15,209 nucleotides of DNA from Treponema sp. UBA4319 (GTDB taxonomy: Bacteria; Spirochaetota; Spirochaetia; Treponematales; Treponemataceae), in contig DGUD01000126.1 in assembly GCA_002393865.1 (NCBI GenBank), positions 1 to 15,209 of the forward strand, read 5' to 3'. The position numbers and the translations under genes were made by a program. A model generated the notes under the pieces. It saw nothing but the letters and a program-made list of their open reading frames with translations, had not been told where the DNA came from and searched no databases. Below are positions 1 through 6,237 of this stretch, in pieces. Positions within the stretch are counted from its first letter, which is position 1; each line of letters opens with the position of its first letter.

Positions 1-5
1 CCGGA

Positions 6-49
6 ATCAGATGCCATTCCCGCCGGGATCAGATGCCATTCCCGCCGGG
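6..49. repeat. 22-bp direct tandem repeat, two full copies
   Basis: Two identical adjacent 22-bp units occupy 6-27 and 28-49, each running from atcagatgcc to cccgccggg. Bases 1-5 match the end of a preceding copy except for one base, so the array may continue left of the window. Each unit contains a short GGAAT/ATTCC-type inverted repeat. No spacer separates the copies, so this is not a CRISPR array. It lies about 80 bp upstream of the U32 gene. Function unknown. Confidence 0.85.
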
Positions 50-93
50 AGCGGAACACAAAATTGATTTCCGTGATTGTGCGGGCAGGGCTT

Positions 94-120
94 TTGCAAG
101 AAGGATAAATGCGATATAAT
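94..120 (+). promoter_or_regulatory. Promoter of the U32 gene, very close to the ATG
   Basis: A consensus -10 box TATAAT is at 115-120. The best -35 is TTGCAA at 94-99 (4 of 6 to TTGACA, spacer only 15 bp). The start codon at 129 begins 8 nt after the -10 box, about where transcription should begin, so the mRNA would have almost no leader. The -10 is strong and the -35 weak. Confidence 0.5.
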
Positions 121-128
121 AGAACAAT

Positions 129-2423
129 ATGACTGAACTGTTAGCGCCTGCGGGCAATGTAGAGGCACTGGACGCTGCCATCGGCGAAGGGGCGGATGCC
201 GTTTATCTGGGCTTGAAGAGCTTTAACGCGCGGCTGCGCTCCTCAAATTTTGCGTGGCGCGAATTTGAGGGGGCGGTGGAGAGCCTGCACCGTATGGGAA
301 GAAAGCTGTACGTGACGGTGAATACCGTCTGCACAGAGCAGGAGACCGAGCGGCTCTACCGTTTGCTCTCCTACCTGAACAAAATCGGGCCGGACGGAAT
401 TATCGTGCAGGATTTCGGCGTGGTGCGCATGTGCCAGGAATTTTTCCCCGCACTGGAGCTGCATGCCTCCACCCAGATGAACGTGGAGAGCGCGGATGCG
501 GCGAACCTTCTTGCCGCCCAAGGACTCAAGCGGGTCGTCGTCGCGCGGGAACTCGGTCTGGAGGAAGTCCGCAGCATCAAGGCTCGCACAAAAGCCGAGA
601 TTGAGATGTTCGTGCATGGGGCGCTGTGCGTCAGCGAGAGCGGGCTGTGCCAGTTCTCCAGCTTTCTTGGAGGCAAGTCGGCGAACAGGGGTATGTGCAC
701 GCAGGCATGCCGCCGTATCTATAACGCGGAGATATACAATACCGGCGATCAGGGCTATTATTTCTCTCCCTGCGACCTCCAGCTCATCGAGCACGTGCCG
801 GAGCTGATGCAGGCGGGCGTGGACAGTTTCAAGATTGAAGGGCGCATGAAGAGCGCCGAGTATGTGGGGGCTGTGACCGCGGCCTACCGCTATGTCATGG
901 ATCACTGGGAGCAGGACCAGAAGGGCTCCATTGCGGAAGGCCGCCGCATCCTGAGCACGGACTTTGCCCGCAGCAAGACTGATTACTGGTACGGCTTTGC
1001 CAGCGTGCCGGACGGCATCCAGGGCGCCGGCGAAAAGATACTGAATCCCAAGCAGGCTGGCGGAACGGGCATCTTTTTGGGCACCATCGCCGAGCTGCGC
1101 GCCGCCAACGCGGAGGAAAAAGCCTGCGCCGCCGCATTCCAGAAAAAGGCTCCTGCGGAAGCGCTTTCCGCTGGTGATGGTGGCAAAGACGACGCCGCGG
1201 ACGAAATCCAGATGGCCATCATCCATGGTGGCTCCTACGACCCTGATGCCGGAGACAGCATCCGCCTGCACCGCCGGGATGACACGGGGCGCGTAAGCCA
1301 CAAAGTTCGTCTTGTGCGGACAGACGCCCGTGGCAAGCGCTGGATTGATGTTCCCTCCGGTTTTACGCGCGGAGACAGCGTCTATCTTCTGCAGACAAAA
1401 TCGATGTCAAAGCGCTACAAGCGCGTGCTGCCGCAGGATTTGTCCCGCTTCAGGGGGCAGCCCGGCGCGGACAGGCTTCCTGTCCTTGATTTGACGCCCG
1501 TCGAACGCGGCGGCATGCGCAACTTCCCCGAAGGACTGTATGTGGCGGTCTCCACGACGGCGGATGCCCACGTGGTGCAGGCCGCACATCCGGTGCGCGT
1601 CATCATCGAGCTGAACAGCGAGACCTCCTATGACTTCCTGCACAAGGACAGCGCGGAAAAAGCCCTGCTTCCCTACAGCCGCAAAATGACCATCATCGCC
1701 CTTGACCCCTTTGCGGCGGAAGGCGATATCCCTGCGCTGCGGAACGTGCTTTCCGTCCTGCTGGAGCGGGGCTACACGCAGTTCGTCGTCAACAACCTTG
1801 CGCAGATTGAGCTGCTGCGCGGAAAAAAGGACGTGAGCCTTATCGCGGGGCCGTTCCTGTACACGTTCAACCGCTGGGCGGTCAGTTTCCTGGAGAACCA
1901 GGACATCATGGCGCTGCAGATGCCCTACGAGAACAGCGAGGATAATATCGAGGAGACATTCAAAACGGCGGAAGAGCGCTCGCGCGTCCTCCTGCCGATT
2001 TTTGCATATCCCACCTTGTTCCGCATGAGGTTCAAGCTGCCCTCCAGCTATGATTTTACCTACTTCAGCGACAAGGAGCAGACCGGCTTCAAAGTCAATT
2101 CGACGCCGGACGGCTCCTTCGTTATGCCTGAATATCCGTTCAGCATCATCGACAAGGCGGAATCGCTCAGAAAAAAAGGCTGGAAGCGGCAGCTGGTCGA
2201 TTTCTCCAAGACAAAAGTCACAAAGTCCGATATCCGCGACCTGCTGAGCCTCCTGCGGACAAAAGGCAGGATTGAGGGAGCCTCCCGATTTAATTGGAAG
2301 GACGGCTTTTACAATCCAGAAAAGATGGAGGCGTATCAGGCCGCCAACGCCCGCGCCGCGCAGACCCGCAAAGAATCGGTGGAGCGGCACGGCGCAGCAC
2401 GTAACGTGCGGCGGAAACGCTGA
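129..2423 (+). CDS. U32-family peptidase-like protein (TrhP/RlhA-type RNA hydroxylase family), long two-barrel form
   Basis: The 764-residue protein opens with the U32 barrel (ELLAPAGNVEALDAAI, then GADAVYLG). It carries the family signature at residues 159-177: E159-M-F-V-H-G-A-L-C167, G172-L-C174, S177, followed by C190 and C194. These clustered cysteines are conserved in the family. Characterised members TrhP (YegQ) and RlhA (YdcP) in E. coli take part in prephenate-linked hydroxylation of tRNA U34 and of 23S rRNA; older annotation calls them collagenases. Residues about 320-470 look like an inserted small beta domain. From about 470 to 690 a second, degenerate U32-like barrel follows (LIAGPFLYTFNRWAVSFL, then LPIFAYPTLFRMRF). 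The end is basic (NVRRKR). It is longer than TrhP (about 450) and RlhA (about 650), resembling the large forms seen in clostridia and spirochaetes. No Shine-Dalgarno suits the ATG at 129. Family is firm; the exact RNA target cannot be read. Confidence 0.9.
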   Translation: MTELLAPAGNVEALDAAIGEGADAVYLGLKSFNARLRSSNFAWREFEGAVESLHRMGRKLYVTVNTVCTEQETERLYRLLSYLNKIGPDGIIVQDFGVVRMCQEFFPALELHASTQMNVESADAANLLAAQGLKRVVVARELGLEEVRSIKARTKAEIEMFVHGALCVSESGLCQFSSFLGGKSANRGMCTQACRRIYNAEIYNTGDQGYYFSPCDLQLIEHVPELMQAGVDSFKIEGRMKSAEYVGAVTAAYRYVMDHWEQDQKGSIAEGRRILSTDFARSKTDYWYGFASVPDGIQGAGEKILNPKQAGGTGIFLGTIAELRAANAEEKACAAAFQKKAPAEALSAGDGGKDDAADEIQMAIIHGGSYDPDAGDSIRLHRRDDTGRVSHKVRLVRTDARGKRWIDVPSGFTRGDSVYLLQTKSMSKRYKRVLPQDLSRFRGQPGADRLPVLDLTPVERGGMRNFPEGLYVAVSTTADAHVVQAAHPVRVIIELNSETSYDFLHKDSAEKALLPYSRKMTIIALDPFAAEGDIPALRNVLSVLLERGYTQFVVNNLAQIELLRGKKDVSLIAGPFLYTFNRWAVSFLENQDIMALQMPYENSEDNIEETFKTAEERSRVLLPIFAYPTLFRMRFKLPSSYDFTYFSDKEQTGFKVNSTPDGSFVMPEYPFSIIDKAESLRKKGWKRQLVDFSKTKVTKSDIRDLLSLLRTKGRIEGASRFNWKDGFYNPEKMEAYQAANARAAQTRKESVERHGAARNVRRKR

Positions 2424-2444
2424 AGGTAGCCTCCGCCTGAATCC

Positions 2445-2909
2445 CTAGAAAACCGGCTCCACCGCGTCAAGCTCCTGACGGGTGGCTCCGGCTGCCTCCG
2501 CCAGCATCGCGAGCTTCTGCTTCTTCGTGAGCGCGGGCTCTGCTTCCGGGGTATCGGCGTCAGCGGGTTCGGCCTTCTTCTGGAACGGCTTGAATTCGAT
2601 ATGCTCCGCGATTATCTTTACGCGGCTGTGGCTTTTGCCGTCCTCGTCCTTCCAGCGGTTCTGCTTGAGCCGCCCCACAATGCGCACCCCGCGCCCTTTG
2701 GGGCACCACTTGGCGCAGACCTCCGCCAGATTGCCGTATGCATCCACGTCAAAATAGGAGACCTCGTCCGTAAGCTCTCCGCCCTGCGACTTGTAGCGGC
2801 GGTTCACCGCGACGGGCAGTGTGCAGACCGCATTGCCCGACGGCATCTCCTTGCGCTCCGGCTGGCGGACAATGTTTCCTTCCAGAATAATCTGATTCAG
2901 TGCGTTCAT
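2445..2909 (-). CDS. ssb: Single-stranded DNA-binding protein (SSB)
   Basis: This 154-residue protein has an N-terminal OB fold with the usual SSB landmarks: MNALNQIILEGNIVRQPE, AVCTLPVAVNRRY (28-39), SYFDVDAYGNLAEVCAKW (51-68) and KGRGVRIVGRLKQNRW (71-86). It coats single-stranded DNA in replication, repair and recombination. The start at 2909 is chosen because GGAGG lies 7 nt upstream on the minus strand and homology begins there; the open frame continues to 3203 without SSB-like sequence. The C-terminus (TKKQKLAMLAEAAGATRQ to EPVF) ends in Phe but has only two acidic residues in its last seven, weaker than the typical DDDIPF protein-docking tip. The gene stands alone rather than in the common rpsF-ssb-rpsR arrangement, so it could be a second SSB. 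It converges on the U32 gene with 21 bp between stop codons and no clear terminator. Confidence 0.92.
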   Translation of the reverse strand: MNALNQIILEGNIVRQPERKEMPSGNAVCTLPVAVNRRYKSQGGELTDEVSYFDVDAYGNLAEVCAKWCPKGRGVRIVGRLKQNRWKDEDGKSHSRVKIIAEHIEFKPFQKKAEPADADTPEAEPALTKKQKLAMLAEAAGATRQELDAVEPVF

Positions 2910-3189
2910 CGTTATACCTCCGTATTTCTCTTGCCTGCGGCCGGCCTTGCTGGCGGCAGACGCTTCCGCCTGGCTCGGAAAGCGGGACTGCGCGCCCGGC
3001 CTCCGTTTTCTTTGCCCTGCACCTTTTCTCTCCTCCCCGAATTCTCTTTTTTCGCAAAAAATACGGAAAAATTCCTCAGAAAAATGGAGCCGCCGGAAAG
3101 TCCCTGTTTCCCGGCAGGCGTGCGAACAGGATGAACGTGCTGGCAGCCTGCCACAGAGCGGGCATAAAAAGATATGATACATGTGGAAG

Positions 3190-3239
3190 AGAGAAAATTT
3201 CACTTGGAAATTTCAGATTATGATGGTACAATTTTCTCT
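3190..3239. repeat. Inverted repeat AGAGAAAATT/AATTTTCTCT with an inner AT-rich hairpin
   Basis: Perfect 10-bp arms lie at 3190-3199 and 3230-3239. Overlapping the left arm is a second inverted repeat, AAATTTC (3195-3201) and GAAATTT (3207-3213), with a 5-nt loop. Neither arm is followed by a U-tract in a terminator position. They may be operator sites in the ssb/DUF6434 divergent spacer; that role is inference. Confidence 0.5.
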
Positions 3240-3278
3240 TAAGGGCGCAGGCGCTGTTGAGAAATCAGCGGGACAAAG

Positions 3279-3302
3279 ATAAGCGTAAATTCTTACGCTT
3301 AT
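3279..3302. promoter_or_regulatory. 24-bp perfect palindrome, candidate operator
   Basis: ATAAGCGTAA (3279-3288) and TTACGCTTAT (3293-3302) are perfect 10-bp arms around the 4-nt loop attc. The element ends 29 bp before the start codon at 3332, where a -35 box would be expected, so it could be a dimeric-repressor operator. A transcribed hairpin is possible, but no U-tract follows. The symmetry is certain; the role is inferred. Confidence 0.55.
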
Positions 3303-3331
3303 ACAATCATTACGGCTCATAAAATATAAGC

Positions 3332-3691
3332 ATGGAAGAACGACCAGAATTCTGCGATATAAAATCATTCCGGGAATTTTCAAAATATTACTGGTACAGG
3401 GACGAGCTGAAACTAATTTGTAATGATTTGGATATAGATTCGTCTGGAATGAAAGCCGGCTTGAATCATACTATCGAGGCATCCTTTAAAGGAATCTGGA
3501 TTCCTAAAAAGAAAAAATCAAAGTCGGTGAAAAACAAGAGACCATCCGTTTATACGGAGCTGACTTTAGATACAGGTCTTGTGGAATGCGGTTTTAAATG
3601 CAGCCAGCGCTTCAGAGATTTTTTCTCCGTTCAGACCGGAATCAAAAATTTCAAATTCAATGTAGATATGCTTGCTAGCGCTAAAAAGTAA
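3332..3691 (+). CDS. SAP/DUF6434-like protein, apparently truncated at the C-terminus
   Basis: The 119-residue protein starts with a SAP-like helical segment: RPEFCDIKSFREFSKYYWYR (4-23), then DELKLICNDLDIDSSGMKAGLNHTIE (24-49). A lysine-rich linker follows (59-69). Then comes TELTLDTGLVECGFKCSQRF (75-94) and DFFSVQTGIKNFKFNVDML. From memory this is the order seen in DUF6434 proteins, where the FKFNV segment is normally followed by about 50 more residues including a GKTY-type motif. Here the frame stops at 3691, so the gene looks cut short. SAP folds often bind nucleic acid; the cellular role is unknown. No Shine-Dalgarno is visible; AT-rich TAAAAT at 3320-3325 ends 6 nt before the ATG. It sits in an AT-rich island unlike the neighbouring core genes. 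Confidence 0.65.
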   Translation: MEERPEFCDIKSFREFSKYYWYRDELKLICNDLDIDSSGMKAGLNHTIEASFKGIWIPKKKKSKSVKNKRPSVYTELTLDTGLVECGFKCSQRFRDFFSVQTGIKNFKFNVDMLASAKK

Positions 3692-3775
3692 AAGAAGAGT
3701 ATGATGATTCTTTTACACTACGTCGCTGCGTTGTTACGCGCAGCAGACCGGGCAGGAGATAAAAGGGGAGGTTCT

Positions 3776-4498
3776 ATGCTCATCGGAAAAATACTCATCG
3801 CGCTATCGCTTGTTTTTGCGATACTATGTTTTGTCTTTGTTGCAATCGCAATTGTACAGGCTTTTACAAAAAAAGCTGCAAAAAAGTATTTCTTGCTGTC
3901 TGTTTTGTATCTGGTGGCATGCGCTGCATCTTTTTTCTCTTCCGCAAAGCTTTCCGAACAAGCATACCAGAATGACTGTGATGCGGTGCGATTGCGGCAT
4001 CTGCTTTATTACGGGCACCTGATAGAAGCGTATAAAAACGCTGTCGGGAAATATCCGTTTGAAGGCGAGGGGCAGCAAGCCTGCGCATTTGTCTGCAATA
4101 ACAAGCAGAGGGAGTATTGCGCTGATACAAATCCGTATCCGCATATACAAAAATCCCCGGCGGAATTCTTTTCTGAGCTTGAGCAGGGGCTTGGGTATCG
4201 GATAGACCAGTGCTTTGATCCGCAGTATGTTCCCAGTGGCCGTCCCCTCTTTTATATATACATGATTGATGGGGAGCAATATTTTTTTGCCGTTCATCTT
4301 GCAAAGAAATATCCGTTTTCAAAGAAAGTTGCCCCAAAATATTATAAATGCGAAATCTCAAATATGTCGGATGCGGCATATCAATTTTATACGGTGGAGG
4401 AATTGGAAAAAGATGCGGCATTCCAAAAGGTCGCCGGTAAACATGTGGGCGGCTATTTTGAGCTAAGGGAAAAGCAGCATATCCGGGAGTATGAATAA
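3776..4498 (+). CDS. Membrane-anchored protein of unknown function
   Basis: The start at 3776 is chosen because GGGGAGG lies just upstream (3765-3771); an earlier in-frame ATG at 3701 adds 25 residues with no ribosome-binding site. The 240-residue product has two predicted membrane helices at about 3-29 and 37-57, separated by a lysine-rich turn. A soluble domain of about 180 residues follows. Its recognisable stretches are LIEAYKNAVGKYPF (82-95), FDPQYVPSGRPLFYIYMIDG (147-166) and YFFAVHLAKKYPFSKKV (169-185). It is rich in aromatic residues and has seven cysteines in all, five of them in the soluble domain. I do not recognise the family. The pattern 'short peptide chain, KYPF, DPQ, FYIYM' reminds me of small envelope proteins of Gram-negative bacteria, but no function follows. 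It lies 84 bp after the DUF6434-like gene on the same strand, and its AT-rich codon use matches that gene. Confidence 0.75.
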   Translation: MLIGKILIALSLVFAILCFVFVAIAIVQAFTKKAAKKYFLLSVLYLVACAASFFSSAKLSEQAYQNDCDAVRLRHLLYYGHLIEAYKNAVGKYPFEGEGQQACAFVCNNKQREYCADTNPYPHIQKSPAEFFSELEQGLGYRIDQCFDPQYVPSGRPLFYIYMIDGEQYFFAVHLAKKYPFSKKVAPKYYKCEISNMSDAAYQFYTVEELEKDAAFQKVAGKHVGGYFELREKQHIREYE

Positions 4499-4596
4499 AG
4501 CTTGCCGGTCGCTCCTGCGCGCGAGCTGTACCAGAATCAGCGTATCCGCATGCTGCGGCTGACGATGCGTTCCTATCAAAAAATATCATAGTTCTA

Positions 4597-4625
4597 TTGA
4601 CATTACAACACCGCCGCGTTATACT
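4597..4625 (+). promoter_or_regulatory. Consensus sigma70-type promoter of the PNPOx-to-sirtuin gene run
   Basis: TTGACA (4597-4602, 6 of 6) and TATACT (4620-4625, 5 of 6) are separated by exactly 17 bp. Transcription should start near 4632, giving a leader of about 180 nt before the ATG at 4814. This is the best promoter match I found in the window and the obvious driver of the five genes that follow. Confidence 0.8.
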
Positions 4626-4653
4626 TTATTTGTAACTTGAAAAGAACATTGAC

Positions 4654-4710
4654 CCCGCCAGTACCTGCATTTCGGCGGGCCGCCCCGCAATCGGGGGCGC
4701 AGAGCTTTTT
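4654..4710 (+). promoter_or_regulatory. Structured 5' leader with possible attenuator
   Basis: Within the leader from the 4597 promoter, CCCGCC (4654-4659) pairs with GGCGGG (4674-4679). A second GC-rich hairpin, GCCCCG-caat-CGGGG (4682-4696), is followed by a TTTTT run at 4706-4710. The second hairpin plus U-run is terminator-like, but about 9 nt separate them. No known riboswitch class was recognised. The rest of the leader (4711-4813) shows nothing definite. Confidence 0.3.
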
Positions 4711-4813
4711 CTGCAGGCGGAAGGGCTGGGCGCATCCTTCGCTGTGCGGGGGGTGCAGGGCTTGCGTACGTGAGGTGTTTTACGCAGCTCCGCTGCTAGT
4801 ATGGGAGATTTGC

Positions 4814-5284
4814 ATGGAGAATACTGTTACCGTAGAAGATGTTGCGGTCACCCTTGACCGCATGGGTTTGCAGTACCTTGCCACAATCGGTCTGGACGGC
4901 CGGCCGAAAGTCCGTCCCGTGCAGTATATGGTTCTGCAAGGCGGAAAGCTGTGGTTCTGCACCAACAGCGAGAAAGCGATGTACGCTGAGCTCCAGAGCT
5001 GTCCCTTCATCGATTTGTGCGCGAGCCGCCTTGAAAAAGATGAGATCAGCACATCATGGATTCGGTTCAGCGCGGAAGTTGTGTTCGAGGAGAATCGCGA
5101 TGTCAAACAGGCAATCATGGAAAAAAGCGCGATTGTGCATGAGCTGTACGGCAACAATCCCGATCACCCGCTTTTCAAAGTCTTCTATCTGAAAGACATC
5201 CGCGGCAGCGTGAACAACTTGGGGCATGTAAAAGGATTGGATGAAAAAGAAGAATTTGACAAACCTGTCTTTTTTGATTTGTAA
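4814..5284 (+). CDS. Pyridoxamine-5'-phosphate-oxidase-like flavoprotein (small PNPOx fold family)
   Basis: This 156-residue protein belongs to the small split-barrel FMN-binding family. It shows LATIGLDGRPKVRPVQYMV (22-40), LWFCTNSEKAMYAEL (46-60), then WIRFSAEVVFEENRD (82-96) and PLFKVFYLKD (119-128). These are the beta strands and flavin-contact loops of single-domain PNPOx-like proteins, which are usually about 130-160 residues and mostly act as flavin- or F420-dependent reductases or binders rather than true PdxH. ATG 4814 is preferred because GGGAG lies 7-11 nt upstream and homology begins here. The frame stays open back to a TTG at 4637, but that stretch is Arg/Cys-rich and unlike the family. 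It is the first gene after the strong promoter at 4597. Substrate unknown. Confidence 0.85.
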   Translation: MENTVTVEDVAVTLDRMGLQYLATIGLDGRPKVRPVQYMVLQGGKLWFCTNSEKAMYAELQSCPFIDLCASRLEKDEISTSWIRFSAEVVFEENRDVKQAIMEKSAIVHELYGNNPDHPLFKVFYLKDIRGSVNNLGHVKGLDEKEEFDKPVFFDL

Positions 5285-5322
5285 AAGGACGGCGAGTTTT
5301 TTGTTCACAAAAATCCGGCAAT

Positions 5323-5336
5323 CAGGCGTAAGCCTG
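5323..5336 (+). terminator. Small hairpin with GNRA-type loop between PNPOx-like and GNAT genes
   Basis: CAGGC (5323-5327), loop GTAA, GCCTG (5332-5336). The stem is only 5 bp and is followed by ATTTTG rather than a clean U-run. It could be a weak terminator, a processing site or chance. It lies 18 nt before the Shine-Dalgarno of the next gene. Confidence 0.25.
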
Positions 5337-5368
5337 CGACATTTTGCCAAAGCAAAGGAGTTTTCGCT

Positions 5369-5758
5369 GTGACCGTCAGACCGTATGAAGAGAAAGACCT
5401 GCCTGCGATGATTGCGATTTGGAGCGCGGTTGCGGTGGAAGGCAGCGCCGTGTTCGGGCTGTACATACTGCACCCGAACAATGAGGGGCGCTGCGGGCAT
5501 ATTGCAAACGCAAGCTATGCGGTTGCGTCCGCCGCCCGCGGAAAGCATATCGGCGAGCTGCTGGTAAAGGATTGCCTTTTTCAGGCAAAAAAATGCGGCT
5601 TCGGTATCCTCCAGTTCAACGCGGTGGTGGAATGCAATGTGCGTGCGCGGCACTTGTACGAGCGGCTCGGCTTTGTCCGGCTCGGCACGATTCCCCGCGG
5701 ATTCAGGATGAAGGACGGGCGTTTTGAGAATATCTGCCCGTACTATCATGAACTCTGA
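5369..5758 (+). CDS. GNAT-family N-acetyltransferase, apparently internally shortened
   Basis: The start codon is GTG at 5369, with AAAGGAG at 5354-5360. The 129-residue protein has the GNAT core: GLYILHPNNEGRCGHIANAS (30-49), the acetyl-CoA pyrophosphate loop ARGKHIGE (56-63), LQFNAVVECN (81-90), and HLYERLGFVRLGTIPRGFRM (95-114) with the conserved NICPYY end. Close relatives as I remember them are about 160-170 residues, with some 60-65 residues before the GLYILHPNN strand. Here there are 29, so about 35 residues covering the beta2-beta3 region seem missing without a frame change. CoA-binding residues are present, but part of the acceptor side is lost. Such enzymes acetylate small amines or protein N-termini; substrate unknown. 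The next gene starts 11 nt downstream. Confidence 0.85.
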   Translation: MTVRPYEEKDLPAMIAIWSAVAVEGSAVFGLYILHPNNEGRCGHIANASYAVASAARGKHIGELLVKDCLFQAKKCGFGILQFNAVVECNVRARHLYERLGFVRLGTIPRGFRMKDGRFENICPYYHEL

Positions 5759-5769
5759 GCGAGGCCGGT

Positions 5770-6204
5770 ATGCGGATAAGCGTCCGGTTTACGGCTGCGG
5801 TGCACACGCTCCTGTGCATCCAGTATTTTGAGAAAGACAGGCGTGTGACTTCTGATTTTATTGCCGCAAGCACGGGGGTGAATGCGGTCATCATCCGGAA
5901 GATTCTGCTGCAGCTGCAGAAGGCCGGCATCGTAGAGACGAAGGCAGGCGTGGGCGGCTCGCGCCTTGCCAGAAGCGCGGAATCAATCACGCTGCTTGCG
6001 ATATATACCGCGATAAACGACGGTGAGGACGAGCGGGATTTGTTCAGCTTTCACCCGAATCCGAACGGCAGCTGTCCCGTCGGAAAAAGCATCCACCGCG
6101 TCCTTGACCCCGTACTGGAGAAAGCTCAGGCTGCCCTGGAGGCCGAGCTGTCACGGACAACGCTGGCGGATTTGCGTTCGCAAGTTCTTGGTGCGCCGGA
6201 ATGA
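5770..6204 (+). CDS. Rrf2-family transcriptional regulator (YwnA-like, probably no Fe-S cluster)
   Basis: The 144-residue protein has the Rrf2 winged-helix layout: ISVRFTAAVHTLLCIQY (3-19), the helix-turn-helix VTSDFIAASTGVNAVIIRKI (26-45), then LLQLQKAGIVETKAGVGGSR (46-65), whose glycine-rich part is the wing. The distal part HPNPNGSCPVGKSIHRVLD (95-113) is like YwnA-type members. Classical IscR/NsrR-type proteins carry three clustered cysteines for a cluster; here only C102 is in that region (C16 is in helix 1), so a thiol or cluster-free mechanism is more likely. Rrf2 regulators commonly sense redox or nitrosative stress and often control their own operon. The gene starts 11 nt after the GNAT stop and precedes the macrodomain gene by 33 nt. 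Confidence 0.88.
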   Translation: MRISVRFTAAVHTLLCIQYFEKDRRVTSDFIAASTGVNAVIIRKILLQLQKAGIVETKAGVGGSRLARSAESITLLAIYTAINDGEDERDLFSFHPNPNGSCPVGKSIHRVLDPVLEKAQAALEAELSRTTLADLRSQVLGAPE

Positions 6205-6237
6205 AGCTACATCACGATGAGGCGGAGGTGTAAGAAC

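Larger units (their letters stand above)
2910..3331. other. Intergenic region between ssb and the DUF6434-like gene
   Basis: This 422-bp divergent spacer has no gene I can support. Open frames on both strands run through it, but they lack family resemblance and ribosome-binding sites. The ssb side is GC-rich; from about 3160 the sequence becomes AT-rich and holds several inverted repeats (entered separately). I found no convincing -35/-10 pair for ssb. TATCAT on the minus strand (3174-3179) is a weak -10 candidate. Confidence 0.6.

Noticed and set aside
6..49. CRISPR array
   Set aside because: Copies are directly adjacent with no spacers and there are no cas genes.
243..1301. Long antisense open frame (352 aa) under the U32 gene
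   Set aside because: Shadow of a GC-rich coding strand; no family features or ribosome-binding site.
2910..3203. N-terminal extension of SSB by 98 residues
   Set aside because: GGAGG and SSB homology both place the start at 2909; the extension is Arg/Cys-rich and unlike the family.
3701..3775. Earlier ATG for the two-TM protein
   Set aside because: No ribosome-binding site there, while GGGGAGG precedes 3776, which also gives a normal N-terminal membrane helix.
4499..4591. Coding-like frame reading LPVAPARELYQNQRIRML up to TAG
   Set aside because: No start codon, no recognised family; only kept as a hint of gene debris.
4637..4813. 59-residue N-terminal extension of the PNPOx-like protein from TTG
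   Set aside because: Single-domain PNPOx proteins begin near the 4814 ATG, which has GGGAG upstream; the extension falls in the predicted leader.
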